Source: Sphingomonas sanguinis NBRC 13937
GTDB taxonomy: Bacteria > Pseudomonadota > Alphaproteobacteria > Sphingomonadales > Sphingomonadaceae
NCBI RefSeq assembly: GCF_001591005.1
Contig: NZ_BCTY01000003.1
Coordinates: forward strand, 62,001-126,000
DNA: 64,000 nt
Direction of reading: 5' to 3'
The stretch's first letter is position 1; each line of letters starts with the position of its first letter. A program made the translations under genes and the position numbers. Of the stretch, positions 33,027-41,636 are shown piece after piece. Under the pieces are notes generated by a model, which had not been told where the DNA came from, made no database searches, and saw only the letters and a program-made list of their open reading frames with translations.

Positions 33027-34880
33027 TCAAAAGCTGCTCCAATCGTCCTCGTCCGCCTTGACCGCCAGATTGCCCTGAACCGGGCGGCTGATCCGACGCG
33101 GTGCGGCGGAGGCAGGCGCAGCGGACGGAGGCGTGGCCGGGCGACGCATGTCGACAACCGGTGCAACAGGAGCGGGAGCCGCGCCATCGACCCGGAAACG
33201 GTTGATCTGCTCCTCCAGCGAACGCGTCTCGCCCGACAGGGCACGGACGGCGGCCGTGACTTCCTCGACCATCGCGGCGTTGGCCTGGGTCACGCCGTCC
33301 ATGTCGTTGATGGCCAGATTGACCTGCTGGATACTCGTCGCCTGTTCGGTCGCGCTGCCCGCTATGGCCCCGACCAGTCCGGCGATCTCGCCCATGCCGG
33401 TCGCGATCAGGCGCAGCGACTCGTCGGTCTTGCTGGCCAATTCGACGCCGCTACGTACCCGCTCGACGGTGGTGGTGATGCGCGAACTGATGTCGCGCGC
33501 CGCCTCGGCCGAGCGCTCGGCCAGCGCCCGGACTTCGGAGGCGACGACCGCAAAGCCTTTGCCCGCATCGCCCGCGCGGGCTGCTTCGACACCGGCATTC
33601 AGGGCGAGCAGATTGGTCTGGAACGAAAGGCCGTCGATCACCGCGATGATCTCGGCAATTTCACTAGAGGAGCGTTCGATATCGCCGATCGCGGAGACGG
33701 TGCGACGCACGATGTCCTCGCTATTCGCCACATCGTCGCTCGCCTTGCGGACGATGCTCTCCGCCGATTGCGCCTTGGTGGCGGCAGCGGTGACCGACTG
33801 CGCGATCTCGTTCATCGCGGCCGAGGTCTGCTCGATGCTGGCGGCCTGCTGCTCGGCGCGGCGGGCCAGATCGTCGGCGGCCTCGTTCATCTCGACCGTG
33901 CCGCTCGCGATACCCGCGGCGTTGACCCGGACGGCCGCCAGCGCCGCCGACAGGCGCGACACGGCAGTGTTGAAGTCGCGCTCGATCGCACCATAGGACG
34001 GCGGGAAGCCGGTCAGTTTGACCGTCAGATCGGAATGGGCCAGCTTACCCAGCGCATCGCCGATACGAGCGACCACCTGGTCCTGCTCGGCATCCGATTT
34101 CGCCTTGGCGACGGCCGCTTCGCGAAACACGACCACCGTGCGCGACATGCTGCCCAGTTCGTCGCCGCGGTCGGCATCGGGGACCGCCACATCGTTACGG
34201 CCGCGCGCCAGCTCTTCCATGACGCCGGTCAGGCCAACGATCGGCCGCCCAAGCGAACGCGCCAGCAGCATCGCCATCGCGACAGCCACACCGATGAGCA
34301 CCACGCCGCCGACCAGCAGGCTCCACTGGCCCGTCCGCAGCGCATTACTGCGCGCCGCCCGGACGCCAGCCATTTTTTCGACGACTTCGGCCCGCACCTC
34401 GCGCAGGCCCTTCAGAACCGACGTGACCCGCGCACGCTCGCTGTTCTGCCGCAACCAGTTTTGCGCGCCATCACGATCGGTACGAGCTCGCTTGATCAAT
34501 GGGTCGCCGATAGTACGACGCCACTGTCGCATATTCTCATGGGACGCAGCGACACGCGCCCTGGCGGAGGGATCGTCGACCAGCAGAGCATCGAGCTTGG
34601 CGGCGGCGTCCATCTCGGCTTCTCGCGACGAATAATATTGCTTCAGATATGCCTCATCCAAAGTGATGAGGAAGCCGCGCATCTGGCTGTTCTCGCGCTG
34701 GACCCCATCCTCCATTTCCAGCGTGTAGCTGTAGACATCCTGTCCGTGGACGCTTTTGACGGTGGTCGACTCGATCCGGGAGAAGGCCCACCAAAGAATA
34801 CCGCTCATGATGAAAACCGACAGAATGACGGTCGCGAACGATAACCCGATTTTCTTCGGAATGGGCAGGCTTGAGAACAT
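33027..34880 (-). CDS. Methyl-accepting chemotaxis protein
   Basis: A 617-residue transducer. First membrane helix at about 12-32, a helical periplasmic sensing domain (about 35-190, similar in style to CHASE3 or four-helix-bundle domains, including [16 protein letters not shown]), second helix at about 193-215, HAMP, and a long cytoplasmic coiled coil. The hairpin tip is [20 protein letters not shown] followed by [20 protein letters not shown], the most conserved MCP sequence. The C-terminal end DEDDWSSF resembles the acidic-aromatic tethering pentapeptide for CheR/CheB. No che genes are nearby. The ligand is unknown. Confidence 0.93.
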   Translation of the reverse strand: MFSSLPIPKKIGLSFATVILSVFIMSGILWWAFSRIESTTVKSVHGQDVYSYTLEMEDGVQRENSQMRGFLITLDEAYLKQYYSSREAEMDAAAKLDALLVDDPSARARVAASHENMRQWRRTIGDPLIKRARTDRDGAQNWLRQNSERARVTSVLKGLREVRAEVVEKMAGVRAARSNALRTGQWSLLVGGVVLIGVAVAMAMLLARSLGRPIVGLTGVMEELARGRNDVAVPDADRGDELGSMSRTVVVFREAAVAKAKSDAEQDQVVARIGDALGKLAHSDLTVKLTGFPPSYGAIERDFNTAVSRLSAALAAVRVNAAGIASGTVEMNEAADDLARRAEQQAASIEQTSAAMNEIAQSVTAAATKAQSAESIVRKASDDVANSEDIVRRTVSAIGDIERSSSEIAEIIAVIDGLSFQTNLLALNAGVEAARAGDAGKGFAVVASEVRALAERSAEAARDISSRITTTVERVRSGVELASKTDESLRLIATGMGEIAGLVGAIAGSATEQATSIQQVNLAINDMDGVTQANAAMVEEVTAAVRALSGETRSLEEQINRFRVDGAAPAPVAPVVDMRRPATPPSAAPASAAPRRISRPVQGNLAVKADEDDWSSF

Positions 34881-34995
34881 GGTGATCCCCCGACATCTCG
34901 CGGGCCCCGACGGCCACGAATGTATCGAGTTTTACCGGCCTATTTCAAAAAAGTTCGTTAAGCGAAACGCCCTTTTTCCGATACCTGCCAACATC

Positions 34996-36027
34996 TTAAC
35001 GCAGAGGAACACCGGCCTGGTCGATCAGCGGCGGATGATAGGGAATGGGTGACCCCGCCGGGATCGCGGCGATCTCCGCCGCCACGGCATCGGCCCGCGC
35101 GGAGGAGGAAGGATGGGTGCGGCTGCGGAAGATGCCGCCATCCACTTCTCCGCCATGCTCACGCCAGAAGCGCACCGCGTCCTGCGGGTCGTAACCGGCA
35201 TTGCGCATCAGATGGACGCCCAGCAGATCGGCCTCGGTCTCGGTCTGGCGGAACAGGCGGCCGTTGCGCCCGAACTCGGACAGCATCCCGCGCTTCACCC
35301 CCGCCGCATCCAGCCGGTCGCGATGATGCAGGATATTGTGCGAAAATTCGTGCGCGACCACGACGGCGATCATCCGGTCGTCGAACCGCTCGAAGAAGCG
35401 CGACCCAATCTGGACGATATCGCCGTCCGCCGACGCGGTCAGGCCCGGCCCGATCAGCATCTCGAAGCGAGAACGGCATCCCGGTTGCGCCGCGACCGTC
35501 ACCTCGCGCTTCTGGCCTTGGCGCAGGATGGTCAGATGCAGCGGTCGGTCGGCGGGCTCGGCCATCAACTGGCGCTGCGCGGCGTCGCGAGTCGCCGTGT
35601 TGGCCTGCGCCACCCCCGCCGGGTTGACCGTTAGGGGCTTGCCGTCGATCGCCTCGATCGTGTCGTTCGCGACAATCCCCGCCCGCGCTGCCGCGCTGCC
35701 CGGTACCACCGCTTCCACCGCGACCGGCCCCTCGAAGCCGAAGATCGCGGGCAGGTCCTTGCGCACCGCCGGGTCATATTGGTCGATCGCGTGGATCAGG
35801 ATGCCCGGCGTCGGCGCGCGCTCGCTACAGATGGCCGCATTGGCCGTCGCCAACCGCCAGGCGATGCTGCCCAGGCGCAGGTCGGCATCCCGCATCGCCC
35901 CGAACAGCGCCGTATCGTGGCTCTTCTCGGCGACCAGCGGCGCGGCGGCGGGCGAAACATCCGGCACGGCCAGCAGGAAGGCGGACAGGGCGACGATCGC
36001 CGAGGACAGAAAGGGTGCGCGCAACAT
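34996..36027 (-). CDS. M48-family metalloprotease with PDZ domain
   Basis: A 343-residue exported zinc protease. A signal peptide (MLRAPFLSSAIVALSAFLLA) is followed by a PDZ domain at about residues 95-180 (VVPGSAAARAGIVANDTIEA). The M48 domain carries the zinc motif in VVAHEFSHNILHH and a downstream Glu in FRQTETEADLLGVHLMR. It probably degrades misfolded envelope proteins, as BepA and LoiP do. ATG 36027 gives the signal peptide; an earlier in-frame start would add a Cys/Arg-rich stretch that is unlikely. Confidence 0.88.
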   Translation of the reverse strand: MLRAPFLSSAIVALSAFLLAVPDVSPAAAPLVAEKSHDTALFGAMRDADLRLGSIAWRLATANAAICSERAPTPGILIHAIDQYDPAVRKDLPAIFGFEGPVAVEAVVPGSAAARAGIVANDTIEAIDGKPLTVNPAGVAQANTATRDAAQRQLMAEPADRPLHLTILRQGQKREVTVAAQPGCRSRFEMLIGPGLTASADGDIVQIGSRFFERFDDRMIAVVVAHEFSHNILHHRDRLDAAGVKRGMLSEFGRNGRLFRQTETEADLLGVHLMRNAGYDPQDAVRFWREHGGEVDGGIFRSRTHPSSSARADAVAAEIAAIPAGSPIPYHPPLIDQAGVPLR

Positions 36028-36222
36028 CACGGCTTCTGCTAGCCGCTCCCGACAGGAACCGCAAAGCCGCCTGCCGCAATCCTGTGCGGCCGAGCGCAAT
36101 CCGGTATCACACGCAACAATATACGCGACTTGGCCATACTAAACGCCAACTTCATTGCGTATGGGCGCAATTGGGCGCATGGGCGATCTTCCGATACCAG
36201 AAGACGAAAGAGCAGGACGATC

Positions 36223-37596
36223 ATGGCCGCGAACTGGGCCCCCGAAAGCTGGACCAACGCCGAAGCGCGCCAGCTTCCTCGTTATCCCGACCAGAATGCG
36301 CTGGACGCCGCGACCAAGACGCTGGCGACCTATCCGCCGCTGGTCTTTGCGGGCGAGGCGCGCAACCTGACCGCCGAGTTGGCGGAAGTGGCCGAGGGCC
36401 GGGGTTTCCTGCTCCAGGGCGGCGACTGTGCCGAGAGCTTTGCCGAGCATAGCGCCAACAACATCCGCGACACCTTCCGCGTCATCCTGCAGATGGCAGT
36501 CGTCCTGACCTTCGCCTCCAAGCTGCCGGTGGTGAAGCTGGGCCGCATGGCGGGCCAGTTCGCCAAGCCGCGTTCGGCCGATACCGAGGTCGTCGGCGGC
36601 GTCGAGCTGCCCAGCTATCGGGGCGACAATGTCAACGACATCGCCTTCACCCCCGAAGCACGTGTGCCCGATCCCCAGCGGATGCTGCGCTCCTATGCCC
36701 AGTCAGCGGCGACGCTGAACCTGCTGCGCGCCTTTGCGCAGGGCGGCTATGCGAACCTGCACCAGGTGCACCGCTGGACCCATGACTTCATGGGCCGCAG
36801 CCCTTGGGCGCAGAAGTATAGCGAGATGGCCGACCGGATTGGCGAAGCGCTGGACTTCATGGCCGCGTGCGGCATCGACCCGTCATCGGTGCCCCAGTTG
36901 GCGCAGACCAGCTTCTACACCAGCCATGAAGCGCTGCTGCTGCCGTACGAACAGGCGCTGACGCGGCAGGATTCGCTGACCGGCGACTGGTACGACACCT
37001 CGGCCCATTTCCTGTGGATCGGTGACCGCACGCGCTTCGAGGGATCGTCGCATGTCGAGTTTCTGCGCGGCATCGGCAACCCGATCGGCGTGAAGTGCGG
37101 CCCCAGCCTGGAGCCCGAAGCGCTGCTGCGGATGCTCGACACGCTGAACCCGGGGCGTGTGCCCGGCCGCATGACGCTCATCACCCGCTATGGCCATGAC
37201 AAGATCGAGGCGCATCTGCCCAAGCTCGTCCGCGCCGTCACGCGCGAGGGGCATCCGGTCGTCTGGTCGTGCGACCCCATGCACGGCAATACGATCAAGG
37301 CGGCGACCGGCTACAAGACCCGCCCCTTCGATCGCATCCTGGCCGAGGTGCGCGGCTTCTTCGCCGTCCACCGTGCCGAGGGCACCCATGCGGGCGGCAT
37401 CCACGCCGAGATGACCGGGCAGAACGTCACCGAATGCACCGGCGGCGCGATCGACGTGACCGAGCAGTCGCTGGCCGACCGCTACCACACGCACTGCGAC
37501 CCGCGCCTCAACGCGGGCCAGAGCCTGGAACTGGCCTTCCTGCTCGCCGAAATGCTCAACGAGGAAATGGCGGAGCGCCGCAAGGCCGCCGCCTGA
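36223..37596 (+). CDS. 3-deoxy-7-phosphoheptulonate synthase, class II
   Basis: The first enzyme of the shikimate pathway, joining phosphoenolpyruvate and erythrose 4-phosphate. The 457-residue protein begins [19 protein letters not shown] and is of the plant-like class II (AroA_II) type: [14 protein letters not shown] with the metal-binding Cys, [35 protein letters not shown], and [20 protein letters not shown] with the metal-binding His. Its metal-binding Glu lies in the [15 protein letters not shown] segment. It stands alone and has its own terminator. Confidence 0.95.
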   Translation: MAANWAPESWTNAEARQLPRYPDQNALDAATKTLATYPPLVFAGEARNLTAELAEVAEGRGFLLQGGDCAESFAEHSANNIRDTFRVILQMAVVLTFASKLPVVKLGRMAGQFAKPRSADTEVVGGVELPSYRGDNVNDIAFTPEARVPDPQRMLRSYAQSAATLNLLRAFAQGGYANLHQVHRWTHDFMGRSPWAQKYSEMADRIGEALDFMAACGIDPSSVPQLAQTSFYTSHEALLLPYEQALTRQDSLTGDWYDTSAHFLWIGDRTRFEGSSHVEFLRGIGNPIGVKCGPSLEPEALLRMLDTLNPGRVPGRMTLITRYGHDKIEAHLPKLVRAVTREGHPVVWSCDPMHGNTIKAATGYKTRPFDRILAEVRGFFAVHRAEGTHAGGIHAEMTGQNVTECTGGAIDVTEQSLADRYHTHCDPRLNAGQSLELAFLLAEMLNEEMAERRKAAA

Positions 37597-37604
37597 CCCA
37601 GGTC

Positions 37605-37641
37605 AAGGGCGGGATGGCAAAACGGCCACCCCGCCCTTTTT
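37605..37641 (+). terminator. Rho-independent terminator of the DAHP synthase gene
   Basis: A 13-base stem with one mismatch (37605-37617 with 37626-37638), an eight-base loop and five T residues begin nine bases after the stop codon. Confidence 0.9.
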
Positions 37642-37718
37642 CGAGAAATGCGATTTCTTCGGGTCCAGCGCTTGACGCCCCCGCCGCCCCCGGCTAACAG
37701 CGCCGCTCCACTGCACAC

Positions 37719-37793
37719 GGCCCCTTCGTCTAGCGGTTAGGACGTCGCCCTCTCACGGCGAAAACACGAGTTCGATTCTCGTAGGGGTCACCA
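37719..37793 (+). tRNA. tRNA-Glu (anticodon CTC)
   Basis: A 75-base cloverleaf with the CCA end encoded (37791-37793). The acceptor stem pairs 37719-37725 with 37783-37789 and includes one G-T pair. The anticodon stem TCGCC/GGCGA encloses loop CTCTCAC, giving anticodon CTC. The T arm carries GTTCGATTC. Its sequence is typical of bacterial tRNA-Glu. Confidence 0.96.
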
Positions 37794-37795
37794 GC

Positions 37796-37815
37796 CGCAG
37801 AAACCTGCGCTTTTT
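37796..37815 (+). terminator. Terminator of tRNA-Glu
   Basis: A five-base stem (37796-37800 with 37805-37809), AAAC loop, then C and five T residues directly follow the tRNA. Between here and 38063 I see no supported gene. Confidence 0.75.
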
Positions 37816-38063
37816 GCTGGATCGGTCGGTGCGATTTGCCCCACCAAATTCATTGATTTTGCTCCGGCACATGCGACGAGCACACCGCCTGCCGTCCCGC
37901 TGCTGACCAATCACAGCTTCGCCGAGTATAGGTTGGCGGCCTCTCGCGGCCGCGTCCTAAAGACTCAGGGTCGGGGTCATGTGCTGCGGGAACATCTTCC
38001 ACGCTGTTGGAAGACGCTATCAGGATCAACAGCGCCTTTCGGCCTCCCGAAAACGGGTCGCCG

Positions 38064-39560
38064 CTACGCACTCGCAGACCGACGGCCTGGGAGAGGCGGC
38101 ATGGCCGCCGCCGTTTTCGCGATCTCCGCTCTCAGCATGGCCAATTGGCGCAGATTATCTTCCGCCCCTAAGACCTCGATCAGCGGATTATGGTCGCCGG
38201 GGCGCTCGCCCTGGCCGTCCAGCACCGCGAACCAGCTGGCGTCGCGGAACAGTTCGTCGGTGGCCAGGACGATCCGACCCGAGCTTCGGAAATGCCCCAG
38301 CTTCTCCGCCAGCGTATCGGGGATCGTCATCGCCTGTCGCTCACGCCACATCGGTTCGTCGCGGCCGGTGGTGGCGTGGTAATGCAGGATCAGGAAATCG
38401 CGTATGTCGAGCATTTCCTGCCCAAATACCCGGTTGAACTGCCGCGCGAGCAGGGGCGAGCCATCGGCCGCCGGAAACAACGACAGGAGTTTGGCGATAC
38501 CGCTCTGGATCAGATGGATGCTGGTCGACTCCAGCGGCTCCAGGAAACCGCTGGACAGGCCGATCGCGACGACATTGGCACGCCACGCCTCGCTTCGCAT
38601 GCCGGGGGTGAAACGGATCAGGCGGGGGTCGGCGAGCGCCGGGCCGTCCATACCGGCGATGAGCGAGGCACGTGCGGCCTCTTCGTCCTGGAAGCGACTG
38701 GAAAAGACATAGCCATTGCCGACCCGGTGCTGGAGCGGAATGCGCCAGCGCCACCCGGCCTCGGCCGCGGTTGCAAGGGTGTAGGGCGTGAGATCGCTCT
38801 CCGCCGCGCTGGGCGCCGCCCAGGCCCGGTCACAGGGTAACCAGTGCGACCAATCGTCAAAGCCGACACCCAGCGCCTGGCCGATCAGCAGCGCGCGCAG
38901 CCCCGAACAGTCGATGAACAGGTCGCCGGCCACGGCCTGCCCGCCGTCCAGCGTCAGCGAGCGGATAAAACCGCTCTCCCCGTCCTGCTCCACCGACGCG
39001 ACGACGCCCTCGATGCGGGTCACCCCGGCCCGCTCGGCCAATCCGCGCAGATAGCGCGCATAGAGCCCGGCGTCGAAATGATAGGCATAGCCCAGCGTCG
39101 AGAGAAGCGACCGGCGATCCGCGACGGGACGCGCGAACCGCCCCGCGCGCGCCGCCTGCGCGGTCAGCGAATAGGCCTCGGTCGACGCAAGGTCGCCATC
39201 GGCCCGCGCGCGGATCAGGCGGTGGAGGAACATCGCGCCGTCCCCCGGCGGACCGAAGGTACCGAAGGGATGGAAGTAGCGGCTCCCCTCCCCATTCCAG
39301 CCGACGAACTCGATACCGAGCTTCACCGTCGCCTTGGTCTCGGCCATGAACTGGCGCTCGTCCAATCCGATGATCTGGTTGAACCAGTGGATCGTCGGGA
39401 TGGTCGCTTCACCGACGCCGATCGTGCCGATGGCATCGGACTCGACCAGGGTGATGGCGACACCCTGCCCCGCCAGCGCGCGCGACAGCGCGGCGGCCGT
39501 CATCCAGCCCGCCGTTCCCCCGCCCAGGACCACGATCCGGCGAATGCGCTTGTCCGTCAT
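38064..39560 (-). CDS. Tryptophan halogenase-like flavin-dependent protein
   Basis: A 498-residue flavoprotein of the PrnA/RebH-like family. FAD-binding motif VVLGGGTAGWMTAAALSRAL at the N-terminus, GVGEATIPTI, and an ATVKLGIEF segment whose Lys (about residue 80) matches the halogenase catalytic Lys. The family motif WRWRIPLQ and EPLESTSIHL (substrate and chloride region) are present. True halogenation is not proven: such genes sit beside TonB receptors in many sphingomonads and caulobacters without a known halogenated product. It is the last gene of the FecI-FecR-receptor locus, 39 bases after the glycosidase-like gene. Confidence 0.85.
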   Translation of the reverse strand: MTDKRIRRIVVLGGGTAGWMTAAALSRALAGQGVAITLVESDAIGTIGVGEATIPTIHWFNQIIGLDERQFMAETKATVKLGIEFVGWNGEGSRYFHPFGTFGPPGDGAMFLHRLIRARADGDLASTEAYSLTAQAARAGRFARPVADRRSLLSTLGYAYHFDAGLYARYLRGLAERAGVTRIEGVVASVEQDGESGFIRSLTLDGGQAVAGDLFIDCSGLRALLIGQALGVGFDDWSHWLPCDRAWAAPSAAESDLTPYTLATAAEAGWRWRIPLQHRVGNGYVFSSRFQDEEAARASLIAGMDGPALADPRLIRFTPGMRSEAWRANVVAIGLSSGFLEPLESTSIHLIQSGIAKLLSLFPAADGSPLLARQFNRVFGQEMLDIRDFLILHYHATTGRDEPMWRERQAMTIPDTLAEKLGHFRSSGRIVLATDELFRDASWFAVLDGQGERPGDHNPLIEVLGAEDNLRQLAMLRAEIAKTAAAMPPLPGRRSASA

Positions 39561-39599
39561 GGCCGCGAGCCTAGCCGATCATCCCCAAGCCTGCGAGCA

Positions 39600-41636
39600 T
39601 CAACGGGCGGAACAGGCGATAGTCTGGCCCGCCGGGCGACGCAGCGCGAGATAGACGGTGCTCCACAACTGCGCCGCGTTGGACTCGTCGACATCGGCCC
39701 CCGCCGCCCCGAAGGGCACGACCTGGTAGCGGCCATCGGCATAGCGCCACGACCATAGCTCGGAGCTTTGCACGCTGCGCGTCGCCTCGATCCCGTCCCA
39801 CAGGCAGGACTGGGCACGGGCGAGCGATGCGCGGACATCGGCGGGCAGATCGCGCCGCTCCAGCTGGCGGGCCAGCCCCGCCGCGACCAGCGCCTGTTGC
39901 CAGCTCCACACGACCGTGCCGTGATAGGCGTTGGGCGAGAATCGGCGCTGGATCGCCGCGTCGGCAAAGGCCGGGTTGGCGACCAGCATTCCGACGCCCG
40001 TTCGCAGACCCGCCGGGAAGGCATCGGTGAAGCCGCTTGCCATCACCTTCAGTGAATCCGCCGGGGGCCGGGCAAAGAGCAGCGCAAAGCCGGGATCGCT
40101 GTTCTGCACCGGGATCGGCCGCCCCTGCGCGTCGAGCGCGATCGCCGGGAAGCGGACCGGTCCCAAGCCGATCGTCGCCAGCGCGGGTGCGTCCGGCACG
40201 CCGATCATGCGGGCATAGCGGCGGACGGCCTGGCGCGCCGCGGCAGGGGCCAGCGTGATGTCGAACAGCGGCGGCGCCTTGGTCCGCCAGATATCGGCCA
40301 CCGCCCGCGCTTCGCCAAACGCCTTGGCATCGCTGACGGCGAGATAGGGCCGGAGCAGCCCGCTGGCCTCCAGGGCCGCCACCGAGTCCAGCGCGGCGGG
40401 CACGAGCACGGCGTTGACGTCATAGGGGATACGCCCCCCCGCCAGTCCGTCATTGCTGTCGCGCCATTCGCCCGCATCCATGCCGGGCTTCAGCGCGATC
40501 AGGCGTGCGGCGACCGGATCGCGGGCAAAGGGCTGCGCCTGGCGAAGGACGAAGCGCAGGTTGCGCACCATCCGCGCGCCCAGCGTCTCGCCATCCACCC
40601 GCCGGGCGAGAAATGCCGCCGCCCGCGCCCGCCCCCGGGGATCGTCGAGCAGCCACGCCCGCGCGACCGGCGCCAGCATATAGTCGCTGTCGACCATGTT
40701 GTAGTTATAGACCGGCGCGTCCGATAAGCTGCCATCGGCCTTGCGGTGGTCGAGGATGGCGAACTCGCCGATATCCTCCTCATGCGCCACCTCACCCTGG
40801 GGAGACAGGCGTGCCAAGACCGAAAACAGGCCCGTTTCCACCGCCGCCGGCTGCAGCGCAGGCATCAGCAGACGGACGGACATCAGCGTGTCGCGCCCGA
40901 AATAGGTATCGAACCGCCACGATCCCGCCAGGAACTTCTCGGCATAGCTGAGGAAGGTGAGCGCGTTGCGCGCGCCCTGATCGGGCTGCGCCTTGGCATT
41001 GAGCAGGTCCGCCCCCGCGCGCGGAGTCAGCGGCGTCTCGCCGGTCAGGGCCGTCACGGTAAAGCGTATCCGCCCGCCCTGGCCCGCCAGGATCGCGCCG
41101 CCCTCGATCCGACCATCCGTGACGGTCATCGTCAGGTCATAGCCCGCCGCTCCGTCGAGCCGGTCGCGTGACCAGCGGATCGTGTCGGCGGTCGTTCGGG
41201 GTGGCGTCAGCACCTCGGCAGGGGCGGTGCCCAGCGCCTGATAATCGCGGATGACGCGAATGCTGGACAGCACCGCCTGGCGCGGAACCAGGCGCGCCGC
41301 ATCGATCGTCGCGGTAAAGCGTACGCCGTGGAGCGGTCGCCCCATGGCATCGTTGATCGTGACCGGCTGCGGCTCCCCCTCCAGCCGCCACGCCGCGTCC
41401 CGGGCCAGCGGCTCGAACCACAGGGCGGTGCCGCTATTGCCCGCCGGAAAGGCGACGAGCAGGCGGGGTTGCTTGCCCGATCGCAGCACGACATGCGCCG
41501 CGACCGGGCCGGAGCGCGTGAAGCTGTTGACGTTCAGCCCCTCGCGCAACGCATAATGCTCAACCGGTGCCGCGCCGGTCAGCCCCAGCAAGACGGCCAG
41601 ACCCAGCGACAGCCGCAACCCCGCCTTCCTCCTCAC
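39600..41636 (-). CDS. Secreted (alpha/alpha)6-barrel glycosidase-like protein
   Basis: A 678-residue exported protein. Signal peptide MRRKAGLRLSLGLAVLLGL, an N-terminal beta-rich domain (about 25-220), then a helical domain with WRFDTYFGRDTLMSVRLLMP, VYNYNMVDSDYMLAPVARAW, MDAGEWRDSNDGLAGGRIPY and NAYHGTVVWSWQQALVAAGL. These acidic and aromatic clusters are typical of six-hairpin glycosidases that act on glucans or related glycans. The exact GH family and substrate are not recognised. Its start overlaps the receptor stop by four bases, which links it to uptake of a glycan fragment. Confidence 0.7.
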   Translation of the reverse strand: MRRKAGLRLSLGLAVLLGLTGAAPVEHYALREGLNVNSFTRSGPVAAHVVLRSGKQPRLLVAFPAGNSGTALWFEPLARDAAWRLEGEPQPVTINDAMGRPLHGVRFTATIDAARLVPRQAVLSSIRVIRDYQALGTAPAEVLTPPRTTADTIRWSRDRLDGAAGYDLTMTVTDGRIEGGAILAGQGGRIRFTVTALTGETPLTPRAGADLLNAKAQPDQGARNALTFLSYAEKFLAGSWRFDTYFGRDTLMSVRLLMPALQPAAVETGLFSVLARLSPQGEVAHEEDIGEFAILDHRKADGSLSDAPVYNYNMVDSDYMLAPVARAWLLDDPRGRARAAAFLARRVDGETLGARMVRNLRFVLRQAQPFARDPVAARLIALKPGMDAGEWRDSNDGLAGGRIPYDVNAVLVPAALDSVAALEASGLLRPYLAVSDAKAFGEARAVADIWRTKAPPLFDITLAPAAARQAVRRYARMIGVPDAPALATIGLGPVRFPAIALDAQGRPIPVQNSDPGFALLFARPPADSLKVMASGFTDAFPAGLRTGVGMLVANPAFADAAIQRRFSPNAYHGTVVWSWQQALVAAGLARQLERRDLPADVRASLARAQSCLWDGIEATRSVQSSELWSWRYADGRYQVVPFGAAGADVDESNAAQLWSTVYLALRRPAGQTIACSAR

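Noticed and set aside
37719..38063. Integration site of a genomic island at tRNA-Glu
   Set aside because: No integrase gene and no direct repeat of the tRNA 3' end were seen nearby; the following locus is a normal-composition uptake locus.
37816..38063. Small open frames downstream of tRNA-Glu
   Set aside because: The frames are short, lack ribosome-binding sites and show no recognisable features; one continues antisense into the halogenase-like gene.
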